Positions 1-8,700 of a stretch of DNA of 64,000 nucleotides are shown in pieces. Origin of the DNA: Betaproteobacteria bacterium Ga0077532 (GTDB taxonomy: Bacteria; Pseudomonadota; Gammaproteobacteria; Burkholderiales; Ga0077523); contig LNEE01000017.1 of NCBI GenBank assembly GCA_001464895.1, positions 1 to 64,000 of the forward strand, written 5' to 3'. The notes below the pieces were generated by a model. That model saw nothing but the letters and a program-made list of their open reading frames with translations, was not told the origin of the DNA and made no database searches. Both the position numbers and the translations under genes were made by a program. Position 1 is the stretch's first letter, and the number at the start of each line of letters is the position of its first letter.

Positions 1-146
1 CACTCCAGGCCTGAGGTTTCGCCTGTAACCTCCAGAGCAGGGGGGGCCGGACGCACCGCGGGGCCACCACCGCCACCACCTACGACGCCGGTGACTGCCC
101 GACCCAGATCACCGACTCGGTGGGCGGCACGATCACGCGCACCTAC

Positions 147-210
147 GAAAACGGCGCCCGCCGTTTCAGTGGAGGCTCACGTTCCGCAGGAACGTAAAGC
201 GTCGCGGGCC
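147..210 (+). repeat. 64-nt two-hairpin element, copy A
   Basis: This copy aligns without gaps to 944-1007, with 47 of 64 bases the same. Hairpin 1 pairs GAAA(A)CGGC with the GCCGTTTC side. Hairpin 2 is ACGTTC-CGCAG-GAACGT at 179-195, and an outer GGCTC (174-178) can pair with GGGCC (206-210). It directly follows TACGA of a YD repeat, and its reading frame ends in TAA at 195-197. No similar known family is recalled. Confidence 0.6.
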
Positions 211-943
211 GTAGCTACAACCGCTTCGACACCCCGGCTACGGAGGTGGCGCCCCTGGGCGCCGGCACCAGCACGCTGACCTACAACCTACGACGCCGCC
301 GGCCGTCGCACCCAGATGCAGGTGACCGGCCAGACCGCCGTCACCTACGGCTACGACGACGCGCACCGCATCACCGGCATCACCCAGGGCACGAACGTGG
401 TGGGCTTCACCTACGACGCCGCCAGCCGTCGCACGCTGGCCACGCTGCCCAATGGCGTGACCATCGACTACGCGTACGACAACGCGAATCAGTTGACCGG
501 CCTCACCTACAAGAGGAACGGCGTCACGCTGGGGGATCTCACCTACGGCTACGACGCCGCCGGACGGCGCACGAGCATGGGCGGGAGCTACGCGCGGGTG
601 AATCTGCCGCCGGCCCTGACGAGCGCCACCTACGACGCTGCCAACAAGCTCACGAACTGGGCAGGCACGGCGCAGACCTACGACCTGAACGGCAACCTGT
701 CCGGCGACGGGACGCGCACCTACACCTGGGACACCCGGGACCGGCTCACCGCCACGAGCGGCGGGGGCCAGACCTCGAGCTACGTCTACGATGCCTTCGG
801 AAGACGGATCAGCCGCACGATCAGCCGCTCCCAGACGGCCTACGTCCACGACGTACACCTACGACGCCGCCGGACGGCACACCCAGATGCAGGTCACCGG
901 ACAGACTGCACTGCCCAATGGCGTGACCATCGACTACGTGTAT

Positions 944-1007
944 GAAAGCGGCGACAGCTGCTTCGGCGCAGGCTCATGCGCCGCAGGCGCGTGAAGGGCA
1001 GCGGGCC
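944..1007 (+). repeat. 64-nt two-hairpin element, copy B
   Basis: This is the second copy, exactly the same length as 147-210. Several differences preserve pairing. In hairpin 2 (ATGCGC-CGCAG-GCGCGT) two A-T pairs have become G-C pairs and a C-G has become T-G, while the CGCAG loop is unchanged. Hairpin 1 has one such double change. The copy sits between TATGA and AACGCGAATCAG, which are joined without it at 475-490, so it looks inserted. The frame ends in TGA at 992-994, the position equivalent to the stop in copy A. Confidence 0.6.
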
Positions 1008-1096
1008 AGGCCACAACGCGAATCAGTTGACCGAGCTCACCCAAAAGAGTCGCGGATATTGGACGCTGGATGCCAGAACTTGTTGGGCAGATACCC

Positions 1097-1116
1097 ATGT
1101 AGTAACGCACCTACAT
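1097..1116. promoter_or_regulatory. palindromic operator of the toxin-antitoxin operon
   Basis: ATGTAG and CTACAT form a perfect inverted repeat with an 8-nt spacer, centred about 37 bp before the antitoxin start. Antitoxins of the Phd/YefM type usually bind such sites to repress their own operon. The role is inferred from position and symmetry. Confidence 0.55.
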
Positions 1117-1143
1117 TTTGGCGAAGCGACTCAGGAGCCCATC

Positions 1144-1398
1144 GTGACGATCACCACCGTTTCCAGCCGAGAGTTCAACCAGGACGCGAGCGGCGCGAAG
1201 CGGGCTGCCAGCAAAGGTCCAGTCATCATCACGGATCGCGGGCGCCCCTCGCATGTACTGCTGACCATCGACGCCTACCAGAACCTCACTCAGAAGACTG
1301 CGACCATCGCGGACCAGCTTGCGATGCCCGGAGTGGCCGACATCGCCTTCGAAACCCCGCGTGCAGGCGACATGGCCCGGCCAGCCGATCTGAGCTGA
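1144..1398 (+). CDS. Phd/YefM-type antitoxin
   Basis: This 84-residue protein begins VTITTVSSREFNQDASGAKR and continues with GPVIITDRGRPSHVLLTIDAY, the N-terminal pattern of the Phd/YefM antitoxin fold (DNA-binding N-terminal half, toxin-wrapping C-terminal tail). The GTG start at 1144 is chosen because AGGAG at 1133-1137 lies 6 nt upstream and the family pattern begins there. It is followed at once by a PIN-domain toxin, the usual antitoxin-toxin order. It is expected to neutralise the toxin and repress the operon through the palindrome at 1097-1116. Pairing of a Phd-type antitoxin with a VapC/FitB-type toxin is known. Confidence 0.88.
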   Translation: MTITTVSSREFNQDASGAKRAASKGPVIITDRGRPSHVLLTIDAYQNLTQKTATIADQLAMPGVADIAFETPRAGDMARPADLS

Positions 1399-1401
1399 TT
1401 G

Positions 1402-1863
1402 ATGTTCGTCCTCGACGCCAACGTCGTGTCGGAGCTGCGCAAGGCCAAGGCAGACAAGGCCGATCGACACGTGGCTGCATGGGCGTCCGGCGTGCCCGCC
1501 GCGGTCCTTTTGGTATCCGCCATCACGATTCTGGAACTGGAAACCGGCGTGCTGCTGGTGCACCGTCGTGTTCCGAGGCAGGGTGCCATGCCCAGGACTT
1601 GGCTGGATCAGTATGTGCTGCCCGCGTTCTCGGGGAGGGTGCTGCCGGTGGACACGGCCGTGGCACAGCGGTGCGCGGCCCTGCATGTGCCCGACCCGAG
1701 ATCTGAGCGCGATGCACTGATTGCCGCCACCGCGATGGTGCACAACATGACCGTGGTTACCCGTAACGCGGCCGACTTCGCAGCGACAGGCGTGGCGTTG
1801 CTCAACCCATGGGACCCAGCGGTACACCCGCGCGGGAGCAAAGTGCGCCGCCCGCGAAGTTGA
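1402..1863 (+). CDS. vapC: VapC-type PIN-domain toxin
   Basis: This 153-residue PIN-domain protein begins MFVLDANVVSELRK. The four acidic residues of the PIN ribonuclease site are visible: D5, E45 (TILELETG), D104 (ERDALIAATA) and D125 (TRNAADF). VapC and FitB toxins cut initiator tRNA or other RNAs and stop growth when the antitoxin is lost. The ATG at 1402 is preferred to the TTG at 1399; both lie 0-3 nt after the antitoxin stop, so translation is probably coupled. The tail after FAATGVALLNPW is slightly long and basic. The active site looks intact. Confidence 0.92.
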   Translation: MFVLDANVVSELRKAKADKADRHVAAWASGVPAAVLLVSAITILELETGVLLVHRRVPRQGAMPRTWLDQYVLPAFSGRVLPVDTAVAQRCAALHVPDPRSERDALIAATAMVHNMTVVTRNAADFAATGVALLNPWDPAVHPRGSKVRRPRS

Positions 1864-2286
1864 TCAGCGATCGCACCGCAGTTGGCCATCTCTGTTGATG
1901 GTGCTGAAGGCAATCCCTTCGACCGTCACCTCAACCGCGAGGCAAGTCTTGTGAGCGCCGCAAAATGCCGATCGAGGCACGAGAGTTCCGCACGGACCAC
2001 ATCTCGCGAAGGACGACCGTCGGGGCAAGAGACTCGCGGATCTCGATGAGGCGACACAGGCGCAGTCGGGGGCTGCACCTCTGCCGCGAACGCCTCGAAA
2101 TGCGCCTCCACCTCACGCAGCTTGCCAAGTCAGAGCGAACAGGTCCTACCTGATCGAGCTCCACGACTTGGACGAACGATTCTTCGCTGCCATCCCGACC
2201 GTCGCCGCAGGCTGCACGACCGATCGCGCTACGTCTTGGACCCCCGCATTCTGTACACGAACTAGACACGGCGGGCCCTGAAATGG
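1864..2286. other. gene-free stretch, decayed sequence
   Basis: About 420 bp with no convincing gene on either strand. Short open frames exist (for example 1926-2111 minus), but none has a recognisable motif, a good start signal or protein-like composition throughout. It is probably residue of a lost gene between the toxin-antitoxin pair and the tRNA genes. Confidence 0.5.
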
Positions 2287-2310
2287 AAACAGCGGCCTAA
2301 GCCGCTGTTT
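2287..2310. terminator. rho-independent terminator, possibly bidirectional
   Basis: A perfect 10-bp stem (AAACAGCGGC, loop CTAA, GCCGCTGTTT) is followed by more T on the plus strand. It lies just beyond the 3' end of tRNA-Glu and would end the minus-strand tRNA transcript. The T-run is stronger in the plus direction. Confidence 0.75.
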
Positions 2311-2314
2311 TTAC

Positions 2315-2390
2315 TGGCGTCCCCACGGGGATTCGAACCCCGGTTACCGCCGTGAAAGGGCGGTGTCCTAGGCCTCTAGACGATGGGGAC
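2315..2390 (-). tRNA. tRNA-Glu (anticodon TTC)
   Basis: The reverse strand starts GTCCCCATCGTCTAG and folds into a full cloverleaf. The anticodon loop is CTTTCAC (TTC), the T-loop is TTCGAAT, the acceptor stem GTCCCCA pairs with TGGGGAC, and CCA is encoded. It is 76 nt and lies in tandem with tRNA-Ala. Confidence 0.95.
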
Positions 2391-2399
2391 TTTTTCGGG

Positions 2400-2475
<76 letters not shown>

Positions 2476-2536
2476 CTCCGGAAAGCGGCGCACTATACCC
2501 GCCGCCGCTTGCCGAGTAAAGCGTCGAGGATCAACT

Positions 2537-2677
2537 TCAGTCCTCTTCCTCCTCTTCCTCTTCTTCTTCGGCTTCGAAGTCATCCATGGCTTCCAGCTCC
2601 GAGTCGATCATCTCGCGGATCTCCATCAGGAGATTGCGCAGCGCCTCGTTCTGTTCCTTCAGTTCCTGTTTCGTCAT
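2537..2677 (-). CDS. small acidic protein with poly-glutamate tail
   Basis: A 46-residue protein starting MTKQELKEQNEALRNLL, helical in character, and ending in a run of about ten glutamates and an aspartate. The ATG at 2677 is chosen over upstream starts because GGGAG precedes it by about 8 nt and the upstream extension is not protein-like. It lies between tRNA-Ala and gltX on the same strand. No domain is recognised. Its low-complexity tail makes homology hard to judge, and a role cannot be given. Confidence 0.6.
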   Translation of the reverse strand: MTKQELKEQNEALRNLLMEIREMIDSELEAMDDFEAEEEEEEEEED

Positions 2678-2824
2678 GGTGTTGACTCCCGAGATTGGCC
2701 CGCAGGTGGGGACGAAGACGGTTGGCCGGACGCGATCGAAATGGGGTCGTCGCGTCCACATCCACTGCTCGCCCGATTATAGCCACGCCCTCTGAGACCT
2801 CCCACCTCCGCCGACCACGTGGGC

Positions 2825-4225
2825 CTACGCAGGCATGCGGGAACGCTCCAGATCGATCCGTGCAAGGACCTCCTCGCGGCCCAGCAGTTCGACCACTGCA
2901 TCGATGGCGGGTGTCTGCGCCTCGCCCGTCACGATGACCCGCAGCGGCATGGCAAGTTTCGGCATCTTCCAAGCGCGCTCGGTGGCGGTTGTCTTGATCG
3001 CTTCGCCGATCGCCGGGCGTTCCCAGGGCACGACCCGCAGTCGATCCACGAGTGCATCCACGGCGCTGCCCAGGCCCTCGGCGTAGTGTTGCTCGCGCAG
3101 TGCATCGGTGGGGGTGAGTCTCCGGTAGAAATAGACGGCGGCATCCGCGAGTTCGTCGATGCGGCTCACCCGTTCCTTCAGCAGCGCGGCGACGCGCGCG
3201 AGCGACGGCCCGGCGTCGGTGTCGCAGTCGTGCTTCCTGAGGAACGGCGCGACCAGTTCGGCGACCCGATCGTCGTCGGCCGCCTTCAGGTACTGCTGGT
3301 TCAGCCAGAGAAGCTTCTCGGGATTGAACTTGGCCGGACTGCGGCTGATGTGACCGAGGTCGAACCACTCGACGAATTGCTCCATCGTGAACATCTCCTC
3401 GTCGCCGTGGGACCAACCGAGCCGCGCGAGGTAGTTGTTGAGCGCCTCCGGGAGGTACCCGTTGTCGAGGTACTGCATCACGCTCACCGCGCCGTGCCGC
3501 TTCGAGAGCCGCTCGCCGTCCTCGCCAAGAATCATCGGCACATGCCCGTACAGCGGGACTGGGGCCCCGAGCGCGTTGTAGATGTTGATCTGCCGCGGGG
3601 TGTTGTTCACGTGGTCGTCGCCACGGATGACGTGGGTGATGTTCATGTCCCAGTCGTCCACCACGACGCCGAAGTTGTAGGTCGGCACGCCATCGGCACG
3701 CATGATCACGAGGTCGTCGAGTTCCTCGTTGGCGAACGTGATGGGCCCCTTCACGAGGTCGTTCCAGGTGACGACGCCATCATCCGGATTGCGGAAGCGG
3801 ATGACCGGTTCGACCCCTTCGGGAATCGCCTGGCCGCCCACGTTCTCCGGCCGCCAGCGGCCGTCGTAGCGAGGCTTGGCGCCCGCGGCGCGCTGCTGCT
3901 CGCGCATGGCATCGAGTTCCTCGCGCGACGCGTAGCAGCGGTAGGCCTTGCCCTCCGCGAGGAGTTGATCGACGACCTCGCGATACCGGTCGAGCCGTTC
4001 CATTTGGTAGAACGGCCCCTCGTCGTAGTCGAGCGAGAGCCAGTCCATCGCGTCCAGGATCGCCTGCGTGGAGGCGGCGGTGGACCGCTCGGTGTCGGTG
4101 TCCTCGATGCGCAGCACGAACGTGCCACCGTGACGGCGTGCGAAGGCCCAGGAGAAGAGCGCGGTGCGTGCGCCACCGATGTGGAGATATCCGGTGGGGC
4201 TGGGAGCAAAGCGGGTGCGGATCAT
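2825..4225 (-). CDS. gltX: glutamyl-tRNA synthetase
   Basis: This cytosolic class I synthetase charges tRNA-Glu with glutamate. The 466-residue protein starts [20 protein letters not shown], containing the HIGH-type motif (HIGG) of the Rossmann catalytic domain, and carries the KMSKS-equivalent ERLSKRHG in the middle. IEDTDTERS and the helical anticodon-binding C-terminal half follow the normal bacterial GluRS plan, and the length is typical. The ATG at 4225 is chosen because the conserved N-terminus begins there; the longer frame to 4306 adds arginine-rich sequence with no family match. tRNA genes flank it on both sides. It looks intact and chromosomal. Confidence 0.97.
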   Translation of the reverse strand: MIRTRFAPSPTGYLHIGGARTALFSWAFARRHGGTFVLRIEDTDTERSTAASTQAILDAMDWLSLDYDEGPFYQMERLDRYREVVDQLLAEGKAYRCYASREELDAMREQQRAAGAKPRYDGRWRPENVGGQAIPEGVEPVIRFRNPDDGVVTWNDLVKGPITFANEELDDLVIMRADGVPTYNFGVVVDDWDMNITHVIRGDDHVNNTPRQINIYNALGAPVPLYGHVPMILGEDGERLSKRHGAVSVMQYLDNGYLPEALNNYLARLGWSHGDEEMFTMEQFVEWFDLGHISRSPAKFNPEKLLWLNQQYLKAADDDRVAELVAPFLRKHDCDTDAGPSLARVAALLKERVSRIDELADAAVYFYRRLTPTDALREQHYAEGLGSAVDALVDRLRVVPWERPAIGEAIKTTATERAWKMPKLAMPLRVIVTGEAQTPAIDAVVELLGREEVLARIDLERSRMPA

Positions 4226-4339
4226 GGATGAGTGCGGGGCTTGGGCGGAAGCGCGAGATTCTACGTGACGCCTCCGATGCCGGTCGCGCGGCTTGACCGT
4301 CCGCAACGCGCTGTGGCCTAATTCGCGCCTTCTCGCGGC

Positions 4340-4414
4340 GGGCGGTTAGCTCAGCGGTAGAGCACTGCCTTCACACGGCAGGGGTCAGTGGTTCGATCCC
4401 ACTACCGCCCACCA
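4340..4414 (+). tRNA. tRNA-Val (anticodon CAC)
   Basis: A cloverleaf starting GGGCGGTTAGCTCAGCGGTA. The anticodon stem CTGCC/GGCAG encloses TTCACAC (CAC), the T-loop is TTCGATC, and the 3' CCA is encoded. It is divergent from gltX. It is the last clearly chromosomal gene before phage genes, and tRNA 3' ends are common phage integration sites. Confidence 0.95.
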
Positions 4415-4528
4415 AAAACAAGGGGTTACGAGAGCCCCGGTGTGACGTAACCCGCCACAATCCGCGTCACACCCCCGGATTCCGCGTGTTGACGTCACAA
4501 TGGCGCCACAGTTACCCAGGGCGCGCAT
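4415..4528. other. inverted-repeat cluster, candidate left attachment region
   Basis: Between tRNA-Val and the first phage gene lie GGGTTACG (4423-4430) with CGTAACCC (4446-4453), GGTGTGACG (4439-4447) with CGTCACACC (4465-4473), and a further TGACGTCA (4490-4497). Repeated TGACG cores could be integrase arm sites or operators. The matching right attachment site is not in the window, so the att assignment is inference. Confidence 0.4.
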
Positions 4529-4780
4529 ATGATGACCGCTACCAGCATTCTGTTTCGACTCTTGATCTCAAGTGCCGTCTTGACGTTCGTTTGGATGGTG
4601 GCGCAGGCCCTCGTGCACGCGCATTCCCGCGGGCTGCTGATGCCATCATGGGAAACTGCCCCGCTCGTCCCGATAGGCGTTCTTGTCGCGGCGATGCTGG
4701 TCTACGTGATAGGTGTGGCGCTGTACGCCACATGGGCGATCCCGGACCTTGATCCGGATGACGACGGCGGGTGGTTTTAG
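4529..4780 (+). CDS. small two-helix membrane protein
   Basis: An 83-residue protein with two hydrophobic segments (about residues 7-27 and 45-69) and an acidic tail ending DPDDDGGWF. It begins at ATG 4529 or the adjacent ATG 4532. It is the leftmost phage-side gene and points toward the late genes, convergent with them. No family is recognised. Position beside the attachment end would suit a lysogeny-expressed accessory gene, but nothing in the sequence proves a role. Confidence 0.55.
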   Translation: MMTATSILFRLLISSAVLTFVWMVAQALVHAHSRGLLMPSWETAPLVPIGVLVAAMLVYVIGVALYATWAIPDLDPDDDGGWF

Positions 4781-4789
4781 GCCGCCGCC

Positions 4790-5215
4790 TTACTCCTCCC
4801 GATCCGCCGGCCAGGTCCGGTCAATGATCGACTGCGTTCGGTGCTCCTCCCCACGACCAGAGCGGACCCAGCCGAAGAACACAACCGCATGCACTGGCAG
4901 GATTCGGAACAGCCAGTATCGGGTCACAAGGCGGTTGCACCACTCCGGCGGAAGATACTCCTCGATCTGCAGCGCACTGATACGGGCACGCCAGAAGCAA
5001 CCAGTCTGGTTCCAGATCAGGTAGCCGCGCTCCGGCCCCATGATCCGCCGCATGCCGGCCATCCAGTTCGGCAGCCGTTCGGCGCCGCGCTCGAGTCCCG
5101 CCGCGCCCCACTGCATGTGCGGAACCCACGTCTTTGCGGAGCGGCGCAGCACCAACCATCCGCCGTCTCTTCGATAGCGCGCGAGCGCATAGGTGTAGCA
5201 GTTTCCGAATCGCAT
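4790..5215 (-). CDS. hypothetical phage protein
   Basis: A 141-residue basic protein rich in tryptophan, tyrosine and cysteine, beginning MRFGNCYTYALARYRRDGGW. No signal peptide or membrane helix is clear, although RYWLFRILPVHAVVFFGWV is hydrophobic. It is the last gene of the minus-strand late block, 12 bp after the spanin genes. Function not recognised. Confidence 0.6.
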   Translation of the reverse strand: MRFGNCYTYALARYRRDGGWLVLRRSAKTWVPHMQWGAAGLERGAERLPNWMAGMRRIMGPERGYLIWNQTGCFWRARISALQIEEYLPPEWCNRLVTRYWLFRILPVHAVVFFGWVRSGRGEEHRTQSIIDRTWPADREE

Positions 5216-5227
5216 GATGAACCTCCA

Positions 5228-5764
5228 TCATTCGAGATCCTCGGCCCGGGCCACGTCCGCCCGGCACTCGATCAGTGAGACGCGGTTGCGGTCGGCGCCG
5301 CCGGCTCGCTCAAGGACCGCTGCAACTCGATCAGTGACTTCTGCATGTTGCGCAACGAGTTCATCAAGTCTTCGACCGATGGCAACGACTCGGGCTCGAC
5401 AGGCGTCGAGGCTGGCGTCGACGGCTGGAACCGTGGGCACTGGACGGTTGGCGCGGTCAGCGGCGGCTTGCTGGCGCAGCCGCTCAAGGTGGTCAGCAAC
5501 AGCAGCGAGAGCACGGCTGCTCGCCTCGATGGTTTCGCGTCGTTCACGTTCACTCTCCTGTTCCTGCTTGCGGTGCCGCGCATCCTGCTGACGGGCGGCT
5601 GCTTGCATCACCTCGAGGCGCTCCTCGGCGACGGTGGCCCGCGCTTCCCACCGCTCGGCATCCACCCACAGCCACCCCGACAGCGCGAGCAGCGCGACGA
5701 GCGCCAAGCCGGTGACCGCCTCCAGGGGGTTGCCCCGGAGGATTGACCAGAGCGCACCCATCAC
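5228..5764 (-). CDS. Rz-like inner-membrane spanin
   Basis: In Gram-negative lysis the i-spanin sits in the inner membrane and reaches across the periplasm to the outer-membrane lipoprotein spanin, fusing the membranes. This 178-residue protein fits: one N-terminal membrane helix (about residues 13-32, VTGLALVALLALSGWLW), then a long charged coiled coil (RWEARATVAEERLEVMQ through RRETIEASSRALAAVADH) and a proline-containing C-terminal part. Its partner is encoded inside it in another frame at 5272-5547, the classic embedded Rz/Rz1 layout. It overlaps the end of the giant ejection gene by 4 nt. Confidence 0.85.
   Translation of the reverse strand: MMGALWSILRGNPLEAVTGLALVALLALSGWLWVDAERWEARATVAEERLEVMQAAARQQDARHRKQEQESERERRETIEASSRALAAVADHLERLRQQAAADRANRPVPTVPAVDASLDACRARVVAIGRRLDELVAQHAEVTDRVAAVLERAGGADRNRVSLIECRADVARAEDLE
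5272..5547 (-). CDS. Rz1-like outer-membrane lipoprotein spanin
   Basis: A 91-residue lipoprotein encoded entirely within the Rz-like gene in another frame. The signal region (RRAAVLSLLLLTTLSGCASK) ends in the lipobox LSGC, followed by a proline-rich stretch typical of Rz1 and a short coiled coil. The GTG at 5547 is preferred because AGGAG at 5559-5555 lies 7 nt upstream; a GTG at 5553 is too close and the ATG at 5583 lacks a site. It should be lipid-anchored in the outer membrane and pair with the Rz-like protein in the last step of lysis. Confidence 0.85.
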   Translation of the reverse strand: MNDAKPSRRAAVLSLLLLTTLSGCASKPPLTAPTVQCPRFQPSTPASTPVEPESLPSVEDLMNSLRNMQKSLIELQRSLSEPAAPTATASH

Positions 5765-8700
5765 TGCTGGCCCATCTTCTTGGCGAGTTCGGTGGCGAGC
5801 TCGATGCGCTTCTCGTTCTGCCGCTGGACCTTCGCCTCGAACTCCTCGGGGTCGATGCCCTTGCGCTGCAGCTCGCGCTGGAGCTTGGCGACGTTGGCCT
5901 TGATCTCCGCGTCCCTCGCCCGGAACTGGATCACGGCGTTGCGCTGGAGCACGTCAGTCGGGTAGGCCGCGAGCTTCACGCCCACCGACGATGCCGCCGC
6001 CTGCACCACCGACTGCTCGCGGCCGAAGGCGTCCGTTTTCCCGCTGCCGGCCCCGAGGATCTTCTCGGTCGAGTAGGCGAACGGCACGCCGGGCGTGTTG
6101 GGCGCGAACGCCTTGTAGAGGTAGTCGGCCACCTTGCCGGCCATCTCCGCCGCCGTGTCCGTCTGCTGGGTGATCTCCTTGCCGGTGAACGCGCTCTTGT
6201 TGAGGGCGAGTTCCGCGAAGAGTCCGGCCGGACCGGACGGCATCAACTGCGGGAAGAACGGCACCACGCTGTGCGTCTGCCCCCAGTCGACGATGTCGCC
6301 CACGGGAATCCAGCGGCGCACGTCGAGGAAGACGGGACTGCCGTGCTCGTCATTCCACGGCGCGCGCAAGAGCTTCGGCGACCCCAGGATGGTGCGGCCC
6401 GCCACCTCCTCCGGCAGCAGGCGCCGCTCCTTGTCCTCGTCGCCACCCGACACCGCGTAGCCGATCAGGTTGAGCAGGCCCATGATCCCGCCCCACTTCG
6501 CAATCTTCCACGGCTTCGTCTTCGCGGTGTGCAGCATCATCGGCAGCGCGCGGTACGTGAACGAGATGAAGGGGAAGGCGGTGGAGCGCATCAGGTTGAT
6601 CCAGGGCGCGTTGATCTGGTAGTCCAGGAACGACTGCCGCGCCTGGCGCCCGGCTTCCACGTCCGACGACCCGTCGCCCTTCGCGCGGATGAATGCCGCG
6701 AGCCGGAAAACCAGATCCTCGTTCTCGTACGCCTTCACTAGCTTGTCCCGCACGAAAGCGCCGGACTTCCCCGCCCTGCTCTGCGCAGCCAGCGAGAACG
6801 CCTCCCGGAATCGCATCTGCGTGATGAGGGTCACGATCGACGACACGCGTGTGAGTCCCTGCGCGGGATCGATGGCGTCCACCTCGGCGCGCAGTTGGTC
6901 GATGAGCGGCTGGATGGTTTCCTTCTGCAGCTCGGTCAGGTTGTAGAGCCCCTCCGATCCGCCGGCATCTTCGAACCGCTCCAGCACCAGCGCATTCTCC
7001 GGCCGGTCCTGGTGGCGGATCACCTCAAGGGCGGCCAGCACGTCCTTCACGCCGACGTCGTGGAAGTCCGCCATGAGCACGTTCGACATCACGTTATTCA
7101 TGTGGACCGGCAGCGATAGCGCGGTCTTCGAGAGCTTCCACGCCCGCAGGAGATCGGCGTACGTCTCGCCCAGCGGGTACACGTTCGTGTTCACGATTTG
7201 CCGGACGTCGTTCCAGATCGGGCCGGGCACGTACATGCCTGCCAGCGCACCGTAGGCGCGAGCGCTCGTCCCGGGGATCTTGCTCTCCGGCACCAGCACC
7301 CATTCGTCCGGCGTGTAGGCGCGCGTCATCGACATCATCCGGCCGGTGTCGGTGGCGAGGTTCGCGCCCTGGGGCAGCGTCTCGTCCGTCTTCCCGTGGT
7401 TGACGGCGAGGTACTCGAGCATCCGGCCGACCTCGACGTCGTGGATCATCCGGTGCAACGTGGCGGCCATGCCGTAGCGGATCTCGTCTACCTCGCCCAT
7501 CGCCTGCCGCTCGGCCTGCGTGAAGTCGCGGGCAAGCAGCAGATTCGCACCCTTCGTGTCGCGAGCGGTCCACGGCGCGGCATCGCGCTCCCATGCGCCG
7601 TACATCGCTGGCACCGGCTCGCCGGCAGGCCAGTAGTGCGTCTCCAGAATCCGGCCCCGACGGCCCAGCGGACCGAAGCCCTCGAGATCCGCCGTGCCCT
7701 CGCCCACCGCGGCGCGACGGTCGAAGCGGATGAACGCCTCGCCGCGCAGCCCCTTGTCCGCCTTGCCGTCCTGCGTCTTCCGCCCCCACCAGGCGGGCGC
7801 GACGTTCTGGATGGCCTTCATGGGCACCGCCTGACTCATGCCGCGGCCCTGGTACTGATCGCCCCGGACCTTCAGCGCCCGGGACCGCTCGACCTTCGCC
7901 TGCTCCGGCATCTCGAGCACGTGCTTCTGGTACGACCGATGGACGTAAGCCCAGCGGTGCGCCTCGAAGGCGTCGGCGCTGAGCTGGCCCAGCCGCACGG
8001 CCTCCTGCCCCATCTCGTCGGCCACCCGCTGGTACAGATCGATGATCCGCACCGACTCCTCGGGGAGTCCGGCCTTCAGCAGATCGGCGCGCGATCGGTC
8101 GCCGTTCACGTACTCGTAGAGCACCCGGGATTCGGCGCGCGTCAGGTTCGCGAGCGCGTCGATGGCGTGCTTCGACGATCGGACGCCGGCACGCATGCGG
8201 CCCTGCATGGCGGACCGCTGGTCTTTCACGTCCTGCGGGAGTCCGTACTGATCCACCAGCCCGGCCTTGGCGCGCTCCCACGCCTGCGGCGCGACGGTGC
8301 TGGCGAGGCTGCCCAACTTCTCCAGCACCCCGTCTATGACGGTAGCCGTGACCTTGTCCAGCCGGAGCGCTTGCATGGGCACGCGGACGAGCGCGTCGAG
8401 CGCCTGGGAGCCGCGACGGCGCGAGAGCACTTCGGCTGCACGGGCTTGGTCCTGCTCGGTGTAGCGGGCTTCGGAGAGGGGCTGCGCGAGGTTCTGATTC
8501 ACGCGGGAGAGGCTGGCGCCGCTCGTCTCACGCGGATACACCGCCTGCTCGGCGTCGAAAGCGACGTAGTAGACGGGGCCACCGAGATGGCGCGCGTCCA
8601 CGATGATGCCGTCGTGGCCCTTCTTGCGAGCGCGCTCGCGGAACCGGTGCGCCTCTTCGACGGAATCGAAGCCGGGGATGGTTTCCGGGCGGACGACAAG

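Larger units (their letters stand above)
1..1050 (+). pseudogene. Rhs/YD-repeat protein remnant
   Basis: Translated pieces carry the YD-repeat signature of Rhs and wall-associated toxin-delivery proteins (TYDAAGRRT, YGYDDAHRITG, YDNANQLTGLTY, TYDLNGNLSGDGTRTYTWD). The longest open piece is about 316-860. The frame is broken by stops near 195 and 992 and by frame changes, so this is a decayed or recombined fragment whose 5' end is outside the window. Two stretches about 550 bp apart (near 290-345 and 857-905) are almost the same, and the sequence at 447-474 recurs at 910-937, which fits recombination between YD repeats. Two copies of a 64-nt folded element interrupt it. No toxin tip is recognisable. 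Confidence 0.85.

Noticed and set aside
1926-2269. Minus-strand open frames in the gap before the tRNA genes
   Set aside because: Several frames are open but none has a recognisable motif or a good start signal.
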